Positions 57,070 through 64,000 of a stretch of 64,000 nucleotides of DNA are shown piece by piece. The stretch lies in contig CAXXSG010000007.1 of assembly GCA_963665915.2 (NCBI GenBank), positions 62,001 to 126,000 on the forward strand. The letters are read 5' to 3'. This DNA is from JAFGRU01 sp963665915. Lineage in GTDB: Bacteria; Desulfobacterota; Desulfuromonadia; Desulfuromonadales; JAAYDE01. The notes under the pieces were generated by a model. The model made no database searches. It was not told the DNA's origin and saw nothing but the letters and a program-made list of their open reading frames with translations. Numbering within the stretch: position 1 is the stretch's first letter; each line of letters begins with the position of its first letter. The translations under genes and the position numbers were made by a program.

Positions 57070-57244
57070 CCTTAACCCTGGATCCGTGAGTTATGACCTG
57101 GCAATCGCGCAAGTCATTGACCTGCCTAAATATTCCAAAAATCACCGACGAACCTATGGGTGCGCCTCAGATTTTTGAAACACTTATTCAGGCCAAGCAC
57201 TTACACTCTTTTCCAGCCCCTAACCCACGGATCCAGGTTAAGGG
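57070..57244. repeat. Dispersed repeat R2, copy 2
   Basis: 175 bp with arms CCTTAACCCTGGATCCGTGA (from 57070) and CACGGATCCAGGTTAAGG (to 57244). It lies between the alaS stop and its terminator. Its interior contains a 30-codon frame, SYDLAIAQVIDLPK and on, that copy 1 also keeps open. Confidence 0.87.
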
Positions 57245-57261
57245 ATAAAGAATCAGAATGG

Positions 57262-59913
57262 TCAGGAAGATTTGGCCATGGCCCTGAGAAGCTCTCCGGC
57301 CTCGGCCAGAGTTGCGTCCAGTTGTTCCGGCTGGGTTCCGCCAGCTTGAGCGAAATCCGGACGGCCTCCCCCCTTGCCTCCCACCTTTTCAGCCAGTGTT
57401 TTTATCAGCTTCCCGGCGTGAACTTTCCCCGCCAGATCTTTGGTGACGCTGACCAGAAGATTAACCTTGCCCTGATTTTCGCAACCAAGGATGACGACTC
57501 CGGACTGAAGCTTGTCGCGGAGTTGATCACTCATTTCGCGGAGGTTTTTGGCTTGCTCCTCTTTGACTCTGACGGCCAGCAGTTTGATCCCTTCCACGGT
57601 CTGGACTTTGTCGAGGAGGTCTCCGGCCTGGTCGGCGGCAAGCTTTTCGTGCAGTTTTTCCAGCTCTCGTTCCAGTTCCTTCTGGCGTTCGAGGGTTTTC
57701 TGGACCCGGGTTTCGAGTTTAGACGGGTCACTTTTCAGAAGGGCGGCAGTTTTTTCAAGCAATGTTTCCTGATGTTGGACGATCTCCAGGGCGCGAGCTC
57801 CCGTGGCCGCTTCGATACGGCGGACGCCGGCGGCAATCCCCGTCTCCTGAACGATTTTGAAAAACCCGATGTTGCCGGATGTTTCGGCATGGGTGCCGCC
57901 GCAGAGTTCCATGCTGAACTCACCCATCCGCACGACGCGGGAAGAATCGCCGTACTTTTCGCCGAAAAGAGCTGTGGCCCCGGCCTTGATGGCCTCCTCG
58001 GTGGTCATCTCATCGGTTTCCACGGCATGGTTGCCACGGATATTGGCGTTCACCTCTTGCTCAACCCTTATGATTTCCTCGCGGCTGAGGGGTGAAAAGT
58101 GGGTGAAGTCGAAGCGCAGGCGCTCGGGGCTTACAAGTGAACCGGCCTGTTTGACGTGATCGCCCAGAATTTTGACCAGTACCGCCTGGAGGAGGTGGGT
58201 GGCGGTATGATTCAGGGCCGTGGCCCGGCGGGCCTCCTGGTCGACGGTGAGGGTGGCGGTGTCTCCCTTTTTGATCTCTCCGGAAATGATTTTTCCTTTA
58301 TGCACAGTCAGCTCGTGAACCGGTTTTTTTGTATCCATGATCTGGACGGTCGCTGAAGCGGTTTTTATTTCGCCCCGATCGCCGACCTGGCCGCCGGACT
58401 CGCCGTAAAAAGGGGTGTTGTCGACGATGATTTCAACGGCGTCACCCTCCCGGCCTGCTTCCGCCAGTTCGCCATCTTTCAGAAGAGCCAGAACCTTTGC
58501 GGATTCGCTGGTCGCATGATAGCCGCAGAAGCGGGAATGAATACCTTGCTGAACCAGTTCTTTATAAATAGTTTCCACAGCCTCTTCGCCCGAACCTTTC
58601 CAGTGTTCGCGCGCTTTTTGGCGCTGGGCGTCCATGCACTTTTCAAATTCGTCAGGAGCGACGGAAAGCCCTTCGGCGGCGATGATATCCTCGGTCAGGT
58701 CCAAAGGAAAACCATAGGTGTCGTATAGGCGGAAAGCGACAGCTCCAGGAAGAACCCTGTCGTGCTGTTGTTTGAGTTTGATGATCTCCTCGGTCAGGAG
58801 GTGAAGGCCGTTGCCGAGGGTCTGGAGAAATCTTTCTTCTTCGTTGACCACGACCTTGTCCACGTAGCTTTTTCTTTCCACCAGCTCGGGGTAGGCCTCG
58901 CTCATGGCATCCATGACCGACAGGCAGATTTTGTGAAGCACCGGCTCATTGAATCCGAGCATCTTGGCGTGACGGGCCGCCCGTCGCATGATTCTGCGGA
59001 GTACGTATCCGCGCCCTTCATTGCTGGGGAGAATGCCGTCGCTGATCAGAAAAGCGATGGCCCGGCTGTGATCGGCGATCACCCGCATGGAAACGTTGTC
59101 CTCGTCATTTTTTCCGTAGATTTTCCCGGAAAAATTTTCGATGGTGGCGATGATGCCGCGAAGAAGATCGCAGTCATAGTTGCTTTTGGCACCCTGAACT
59201 ACGGCCGAGATCCGCTCGAGTCCCATCCCGGTGTCGATGGAAGGTTTTGGAAGGAGAGTCATCTCGCCTTTTTCACTGCGGTTGAACTGCATGAAAACCA
59301 GGTTCCAGAGTTCCAGATAGCGGTCGCACTCGCACTTTCCGATGCCGCAATTGTCACCGCAGGACATTTCTTCCCCTTGGTCGATGAGGATTTCGGAGCA
59401 GGGACCGCAGGGGCCGGTATCCCCCATGGACCAGAAGTTGTCTTTCTCGCCCATGCGGACGATTCTCTCCTCCGGAACCTGAATCTCGTTTTTCCAGATA
59501 TCATACGCTTCGTCATCTTCGCGGAAAACCGTGGCCCACAGTTTTTCCTTGGGAAGCCCCATTTCCCCGGTCAGAAATCCCCAGGCGAATTGAATCGCGT
59601 CGGCTTTAAAATAATCGCCAAAAGAAAAGTTGCCGAGCATTTCAAAGAATGTGTGGTGCCTGGCTGTATGCCCCACGTTTTCCAGGTCATTGTGCTTGCC
59701 GCCGGCACGGACGCATTTCTGAGAGCTTGCCGCCCGAACGTAGTCGCGTTTTTCCCGGCCAAGAAAAACATCCTTGAACTGGTTCATTCCCGCGTTAATA
59801 AAGAGAAGAGTTGGATCGCTGTGGGGTATCAGGGGGGATGATTTGACGACTGTGTGTTGTTTCTCCTCAAAATATTGCAAAAAACGTTTGCGAATTTCAT
59901 TACCCGTCATCAT
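57262..59913 (-). CDS. alaS: Alanine--tRNA ligase
   Basis: 883 residues, full length. The catalytic domain begins GNEIRKRFLQYFEE; the editing domain has the zinc-type motifs HTATH (about 567) and CGGTH (about 669); the C-Ala domain closes with GGKGGGRPDFAQAGG. Attaches alanine to tRNA-Ala and clears misacylated Ser/Gly. ATG 59913 and 59910 are tandem. 10 bp after recX. Confidence 0.97.
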   Translation of the reverse strand: MMTGNEIRKRFLQYFEEKQHTVVKSSPLIPHSDPTLLFINAGMNQFKDVFLGREKRDYVRAASSQKCVRAGGKHNDLENVGHTARHHTFFEMLGNFSFGDYFKADAIQFAWGFLTGEMGLPKEKLWATVFREDDEAYDIWKNEIQVPEERIVRMGEKDNFWSMGDTGPCGPCSEILIDQGEEMSCGDNCGIGKCECDRYLELWNLVFMQFNRSEKGEMTLLPKPSIDTGMGLERISAVVQGAKSNYDCDLLRGIIATIENFSGKIYGKNDEDNVSMRVIADHSRAIAFLISDGILPSNEGRGYVLRRIMRRAARHAKMLGFNEPVLHKICLSVMDAMSEAYPELVERKSYVDKVVVNEEERFLQTLGNGLHLLTEEIIKLKQQHDRVLPGAVAFRLYDTYGFPLDLTEDIIAAEGLSVAPDEFEKCMDAQRQKAREHWKGSGEEAVETIYKELVQQGIHSRFCGYHATSESAKVLALLKDGELAEAGREGDAVEIIVDNTPFYGESGGQVGDRGEIKTASATVQIMDTKKPVHELTVHKGKIISGEIKKGDTATLTVDQEARRATALNHTATHLLQAVLVKILGDHVKQAGSLVSPERLRFDFTHFSPLSREEIIRVEQEVNANIRGNHAVETDEMTTEEAIKAGATALFGEKYGDSSRVVRMGEFSMELCGGTHAETSGNIGFFKIVQETGIAAGVRRIEAATGARALEIVQHQETLLEKTAALLKSDPSKLETRVQKTLERQKELERELEKLHEKLAADQAGDLLDKVQTVEGIKLLAVRVKEEQAKNLREMSDQLRDKLQSGVVILGCENQGKVNLLVSVTKDLAGKVHAGKLIKTLAEKVGGKGGGRPDFAQAGGTQPEQLDATLAEAGELLRAMAKSS

Positions 59914-59923
59914 GGTTCTTTTT

Positions 59924-60364
59924 TCAACCTTTCTCCCTTAAAAACTCCAAAACCGTGGATAAAGAAAAACCACGGCGCAAAAGATAATTAACTACTCGTT
60001 TTTTTTCACTGTCACGGGCCTCCGGAAAATTGAATCCGGAAAACCGTTTTTCGAAGATCGCAGTCAGGATCTCCTTTTCATTAATATCCCCGGAGGCCTC
60101 AATAATTGCTCTCCGGGCAATCTGTTCTTCGATTCCGCGTTTGCGGAGATCCTCCATCACTTTCGGACCGATGGCCCGGCCTCTGGCTAACAGGCCGCGG
60201 GCTCGTTCCAGGGCAAACTTGTAATCGTCCAGGTAGCCGTATTCCCTGCAGCGGTTTAAAGCTGAATCGATCGCTTCGGGAGGGTAGTCATAGCGGTTCA
60301 ATTTTCTCAACAGCTCGGCCTCACTGTGATCCCGGAGGGCCAGCAGTGAGAAAGCCTTCTGCAT
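59924..60364 (-). CDS. recX: Regulatory protein RecX
   Basis: 146 residues of three-helix RecX repeats (LLALRDHSEAELLRKLNRYD, YGYLDDYKFALERAR, RGIEEQIARRAI). Binds along the RecA filament and limits recombination. ATG 60364 is chosen because AAAAGG lies nine bases upstream; an ATG at 60448 would overlap pilT by 70 bp and add a non-family lead. Clustered with recA and pilT. Confidence 0.9.
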   Translation of the reverse strand: MQKAFSLLALRDHSEAELLRKLNRYDYPPEAIDSALNRCREYGYLDDYKFALERARGLLARGRAIGPKVMEDLRKRGIEEQIARRAIIEASGDINEKEILTAIFEKRFSGFNFPEARDSEKKRVVNYLLRRGFSLSTVLEFLREKG

Positions 60365-60377
60365 GGGGTCCGGCCTT

Positions 60378-61526
60378 TTAAGAGGCGAAATCGTTTTGCT
60401 CGGTTTCTTCCGCTTCACGGTCTTGCTCAAAATCGTCCCAACTGACATCCGAGGTTGACGATATTCCGGACATTTTCAGTTTGAGGTCTTCAGGATTTGT
60501 CGCTTGCCTCAAAGCTTCCTCCAGAGTGATCAACTCCTGTTTTAACAGACTCATGAGGGATTGGTCAAATGTCTGCATGCCGTAGGAGACATAACCCTGC
60601 TGAATGGCGTCCCGAATTTCTTTGGTTTTATCTTTGTTATCAATCAGTTCCTTGGTGCGGGCTGTGCCGACCATGACCTCGACTGCCGGTACACGTCCCT
60701 CGCCGTCAGCACGGGGAACCAACCGCTGGGAAACAATTCCCTTGATAACGCTGGAAAGTTGAAGGCGGACCTGACGTTGGTGAAAGGGCGGAAAAACGGA
60801 AATAATACGGTTGACGGTTTCGGTGGCATCGACGGTGTGCAGGGTGGAGAAGACGAGATGGCCGGTTTCAGCCGCGGTCAGGGCTATTTCAATGGTTTCG
60901 GCATCCCTCATCTCGCCCACGAGGATAACATCCGGATCCTGACGTAGAGCACTTTTCAACGCGATGTTGTAACTGTTGGTGTCGTACCCGATTTCGCGCT
61001 GATTGATGATGCTTTTCTTGTCGCGGTGGAGGAATTCGATCGGGTCCTCAATTGTGACGATATGGGAGGTCCGGTTGTTGTTGACATAGTCGACCATGGC
61101 GGCCAGCGAGGTCGATTTTCCGGTTCCCGTGGCGCCGGTAACCAGAACCAGCCCGCGACTGTTTTCGGATATTTTTTTCAATACAGGAGGAAGAAATAGT
61201 TCTTCAAGAGTTTTTACCCCGAAAGGAATGGAACGCATGACCATGGAGACTGAGCCACGCTGGGAAAAGACATTGACACGGAAGCGTCCGAGTCCGGGAA
61301 CGCCGTAGGCCAGGTCAAGCTCGTGGTTCTCTTCAAAGTGTTCACGCTGGCCCTCGTTCATGATTTCAATGGCGATTTTCAGCGTGGCTTCCGGTGTGAG
61401 ACGCGCCATTTTCCCCAGCGGCCTCAAAGCGCCGTCAATTCTGTAAACGGGCGGGATGCCCGCTTTGAGATGGATGTCCGAAGCTTTGGCTTGGAGGCCG
61501 GCGGAAAGAATGTCGTGAAGGTTCAT
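60378..61526 (-). CDS. pilT: Type IV pilus retraction ATPase PilT
   Basis: 382 residues. N-terminal PAS-like domain (ASDIHLKAGIPPVYRIDG), Walker A GATGTGKST (about 135), Asp box EDPIEF, Walker B LVGEMRDAETI and the AIRNLIRE-like segment replaced by EIRDAIQQG. A C-terminal acidic tail of about 25 residues follows. ATG 61526 follows GAGGATTAAA and lies one base after the recA stop. Powers pilus retraction for twitching; no other pil gene is in the window. Confidence 0.95.
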   Translation of the reverse strand: MNLHDILSAGLQAKASDIHLKAGIPPVYRIDGALRPLGKMARLTPEATLKIAIEIMNEGQREHFEENHELDLAYGVPGLGRFRVNVFSQRGSVSMVMRSIPFGVKTLEELFLPPVLKKISENSRGLVLVTGATGTGKSTSLAAMVDYVNNNRTSHIVTIEDPIEFLHRDKKSIINQREIGYDTNSYNIALKSALRQDPDVILVGEMRDAETIEIALTAAETGHLVFSTLHTVDATETVNRIISVFPPFHQRQVRLQLSSVIKGIVSQRLVPRADGEGRVPAVEVMVGTARTKELIDNKDKTKEIRDAIQQGYVSYGMQTFDQSLMSLLKQELITLEEALRQATNPEDLKLKMSGISSTSDVSWDDFEQDREAEETEQNDFAS

Positions 61527-61527
61527 T

Positions 61528-62550
61528 TTAATCCTCTTCAGGAATGGGTAATGGGGCTTCAAGCCCGTATTTTTCTCGGATCCTGCTTTCAAGTTCCTCA
61601 GCCGTATCCGGATGCTGTTTTAAAAACTCCTTGGCATTTTCGCGGCCTTGGCCGATCCGCTCATCGCCGTATGAGAACCAGGCCCCGCTTTTTTCGATAA
61701 TATCCGCTGTGACCCCGAGATCGACAATGTCCCCTTCTCGGGAAATGCCCTGTCCGTACATGATGTCGAATTCAGCTTCCTTGAAAGGTGGGGCCACTTT
61801 GTTTTTGACCACTTTGACCCGCGTCCGGCTGCCAATGACATCCTGCCCCTGCTTCAGGGTTGCGATCTTGCGAATGTCCATTCGTACTGTGGCGTAGAAT
61901 TTCAGAGCGTTGCCGCCGGTGGTGGTTTCCGGGTTGCCGAACATGACGCCGATTTTCATCCTGATCTGGTTGATGAAAATTACACAACAGTTCGATTTGC
62001 TGATGGTTCCTGCCAGTTTCCGAAGCGCCTGAGACATGAGGCGGGCCTGTAGTCCCATATGAGCATCCCCCATCTCTCCCTCGATTTCAGCGCGGGGGAC
62101 CAGGGCCGCCACCGAGTCGACCACGAGGATGTCAATGGCACCGCTGCGAACCAGAACCTCGGTGATTTCCAGGGCCTGTTCACCGGTATCGGGCTGGGAC
62201 ACCAGGAGGTCGTCGGTTTTTACCCCGAGTTTGCGGGCGTATGAGATGTCAAGAGCGTGTTCCGCATCCACAAAAGCGGCAATGCCCCCTTTTTTCTGGG
62301 CTTCAGCGGCAATGTGGAGTGCAAGGGTGGTTTTGCCGGAGGATTCAGGGCCGAAAATTTCGATGATTCGGCCTCGCGGTATGCCACCCACGCCCAGAGC
62401 GATGTCCAAGCTCAAGCTTCCGGTGGAAATGGCGTTGACGCCGGGGAGGGCGGCGTCCATCCCGAGGCGCATGATGCTCCCTTTGCCGAATTGTTTTTCA
62501 ATCTGGTTAATAGCCAGGCCGATGGCTTGTTCCCGGTTGTTGTCAACCAT
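61528..62550 (-). CDS. recA: Recombinase A
   Basis: 340 residues. Walker A GPESSGKTT (about 66-74), FVDAEHALD, and the DNA-binding loop 2 region FGNPETTTGGNALKFYA. Drives strand exchange and SOS induction. ATG 62550 follows GAGAGG; upstream is a TATAAT -10 box overlapping a 16-bp palindrome. Confidence 0.98.
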   Translation of the reverse strand: MVDNNREQAIGLAINQIEKQFGKGSIMRLGMDAALPGVNAISTGSLSLDIALGVGGIPRGRIIEIFGPESSGKTTLALHIAAEAQKKGGIAAFVDAEHALDISYARKLGVKTDDLLVSQPDTGEQALEITEVLVRSGAIDILVVDSVAALVPRAEIEGEMGDAHMGLQARLMSQALRKLAGTISKSNCCVIFINQIRMKIGVMFGNPETTTGGNALKFYATVRMDIRKIATLKQGQDVIGSRTRVKVVKNKVAPPFKEAEFDIMYGQGISREGDIVDLGVTADIIEKSGAWFSYGDERIGQGRENAKEFLKQHPDTAEELESRIREKYGLEAPLPIPEED

Positions 62551-62575
62551 AAATGACCTCTCGTCTTGAAGGGGG

Positions 62576-62596
62576 TTATTCGCCCGAATAATTATA
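62576..62596 (-). promoter_or_regulatory. Candidate recA promoter with palindromic operator
   Basis: TTATTCGCCCGAATAA (62576-62591) is a perfect palindrome apart from two central bases. On the minus strand TATAAT (62596-62591) overlaps its edge by one base and sits about 40 bp before the recA ATG. No convincing -35 is seen. The layout suits a repressor such as LexA, but the sequence is not a standard LexA box. Confidence 0.5.
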
Positions 62597-62603
62597 AGCC
62601 GGG

Positions 62604-63191
62604 CTAGTCGGTTTCCTGACCCTGGGGGAGGGAATCTCCAAGGGTGATGGAAAACAGTGGTAAATGAACGGCTCCCTTGGGTTCCAGGTGACTTTCAAAT
62701 AACACCAGCCTGTCAGCCTTCATTTTCCCGCAATAAACATGCCTATATTTTTCCAATATTTTTACCGCCGAAGGAATCGGTTTTTTGACACGGCCCAGAG
62801 TGAGGTGGGGAGAAAAGGGTCGTTCATCCCGCTGAAAGCCGGTCCGGCTCAAACCCTCGTCCAGAGTGGCATGAAGCCTCTTGAAAGCGGCCTGGTTTTT
62901 TACTCCGAGCCAGATGACCCTGGGGCGGAGAAGGGATGGAAAAGCTCCTAGGCCGGAAATCTCAGTTTCAAAAGACTCCAACTCCGCTTTGCAGGACAGC
63001 ATAACCGTCTTAATTTTGTCGATGTCCTGGCCGGGAGTGTCACCGAAAAACTTTATGGTCAGATGCATGGTCTCGGGGGAGACCCAGCGGACATCGGGCA
63101 AAAGGGAAACCAGATCCTTCCGGATGCGGTCAATTTCAGCGGAGACCTCTCCACTTAAGGGCATCGCCAGAAATGTCCTCAGGGTTTTCAC
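62604..63191 (-). CDS. thpR: RNA 2',3'-cyclic phosphodiesterase
   Basis: 195 residues of the 2H phosphoesterase family. The two catalytic motifs are MHLTIKFFGD and FSPHLTLGRVK. Opens 2',3'-cyclic phosphates on RNA ends (formerly called 2'-5' RNA ligase). Starts at GTG 63191 with AAAGGA eight bases upstream. Lies between cinA and recA. Confidence 0.93.
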   Translation of the reverse strand: MKTLRTFLAMPLSGEVSAEIDRIRKDLVSLLPDVRWVSPETMHLTIKFFGDTPGQDIDKIKTVMLSCKAELESFETEISGLGAFPSLLRPRVIWLGVKNQAAFKRLHATLDEGLSRTGFQRDERPFSPHLTLGRVKKPIPSAVKILEKYRHVYCGKMKADRLVLFESHLEPKGAVHLPLFSITLGDSLPQGQETD

Positions 63192-63298
63192 CTCACTTGT
63201 CCTTTCAAACAGCGTGGAAAATCAAAACGTTATTGTATCGTTTTAAGATGAGGATTTGTAATAAATTTTTTCATGAGAAAGAGGTCCTAAAGGTTTAT

Positions 63299-64000
63299 TC
63301 ATTGCTTTTTAAGCAAATGGCAGCGCACCAGGTTGAGAGCTGAAAAAACGGTTCTCAATCGGACCCTCTCCCGGTCCCCGTAAAACAGAAAGTGCTCCAC
63401 TTTCTCTTCCTCTCCATCGACCAGGGCGATAAAAACGGTTCCCACCGGTTTTTGGGGTGTGCCTCCTTCCGGTCCCGCAATTCCGGTGACGGACACGGCC
63501 AGGTCTGTTCCCGCTGTCCGGCGAACTCCCCGGGCCATGGCAATGGCACACTCTTCGCTGACCGCACCAGGGCCGGAAAAAATCTCTTCCGGGACCCTGA
63601 GCCAGTCACTTTTTGCTTCGTTGGAGTAGGAGACAGCGCCCCGCTCCAGGAAAGCGGATGAACCCGGGACGTCGGTGAGTATTTTGGCAATCCAGCCACC
63701 AGTGCACGATTCCGCCAGCGAAAGGGTTTTTCCTGAGTGGATCAGAAGTCCGGTCACAATTTCAGCCAGGGTCTCATCATCTTCCGCAACAAGGTGTTCT
63801 CCATAAATCGCTCGCACGTCTGAGGAGACTTGATTTAACAGGAAGTCGCCTTCTTGCTCCTGGAGGCTGAGTTTGACGTGAACAAAAGGCAAATTTACAC
63901 AAAAGGCCACCTGAAATATTTCCGGGAGGTTGAGTTTTTCGAGCATGCTTTCTGCGGTGGATTCCGGTAATCCTAGAAGCTTGAATGTTTTCTGGCGCCA
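63299..64000 (-). CDS. cinA: CinA nicotinamide-nucleotide amidase, C-terminal part (partial)
   Basis: The frame is open to the window edge (WRQKTFKLLGLPES precedes the first internal Met), so this is the 3' part of a longer gene. The CinA C-terminal domain shows LSLAESCTGGWIAKILTDVPG with the catalytic Ser and VSVTGIAGPEGG. Deamidates NMN in pyridine nucleotide salvage. cinA next to recA is a common arrangement. Confidence 0.95.
   Translation of the reverse strand, partial: WRQKTFKLLGLPESTAESMLEKLNLPEIFQVAFCVNLPFVHVKLSLQEQEGDFLLNQVSSDVRAIYGEHLVAEDDETLAEIVTGLLIHSGKTLSLAESCTGGWIAKILTDVPGSSAFLERGAVSYSNEAKSDWLRVPEEIFSGPGAVSEECAIAMARGVRRTAGTDLAVSVTGIAGPEGGTPQKPVGTVFIALVDGEEEKVEHFLFYGDRERVRLRTVFSALNLVRCHLLKKQ

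Noticed and set aside
58762..59841. 359-codon plus-strand ORF
   Set aside because: Antisense shadow of alaS.

Overview
The window looks like a chromosomal segment of a Desulfuromonadales-type (Geobacter/Desulfuromonas/Geopsychrobacter-like) bacterium. The support is gene order and content: an ilv/pssA-linked leuA with a T-box leader, leuC-leuD, an hslV-hslU-argB-argD-argF-argG-argH-lysA-dapA-dapB-dapL block, and cinA-thpR-recA-pilT-recX-alaS, plus many sensory proteins. The species cannot be named from sequence alone.

Layout. 1-4830 (+): tail of pssA, a T-box leucine sensor, leuA, leuC and leuD, closed by an intrinsic terminator; leuB is not in the window. 4830-15900 is an accessory, repeat-rich stretch: a DUF2779/PD-(D/E)XK-like protein, a MORN-like lipoprotein, a duplicated orphan gene (intact at 7744, broken at 14713), an ankyrin/CFI-box protein, a Nim-like flavoprotein, a corA relic carrying a 1.28 kb IS3-family element, an APC permease and small secreted or unknown proteins. 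16200-21470 holds four consecutive genes that each need a frameshift (response regulator, histidine kinase, RluA-like synthase, tex). 21580-35570 (+) has greB, rluA, a GNAT, a Zn/Cd/Pb P-type ATPase, a PocR-PAS hybrid kinase, a DEAD-box helicase and a frameshifted periplasmic-sensing GGDQF-EAL protein. 35677-41140: MscS (frameshifted at an A8 run), an Aquifex-type aconitase, MtgA, a thermonuclease-like protein and a small membrane protein. 41141-64000 is almost all minus strand: larE, the lysine/DAP genes, the arginine genes, hslUV, and alaS-recX-pilT-recA-thpR-cinA.

How the genes work together. The minus-strand block makes arginine (argB, D, F, G, H) and lysine/meso-DAP by the aminotransferase route (dapA, dapB, dapL, lysA). 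The plus-strand leu genes make leucine and are probably attenuated by uncharged tRNA-Leu. recA, recX and pilT form a tight cluster behind a promoter that contains a perfect 16-bp palindrome.

The main unexplained material is non-coding. At least three families of dispersed inverted-repeat elements occur. R1 (about 180 bp) has four full copies and one deleted copy. R2 (70-175 bp) has three copies whose two arms co-vary, and two of these copies supply the stop codon of the neighbouring gene. R3 (about 115-125 bp) has two copies and a fragment. No CRISPR array, prophage, rRNA or tRNA gene was recognised. Seven genes need a one- or two-base frameshift to read through, which points either to indel errors in the assembly or to real local decay.
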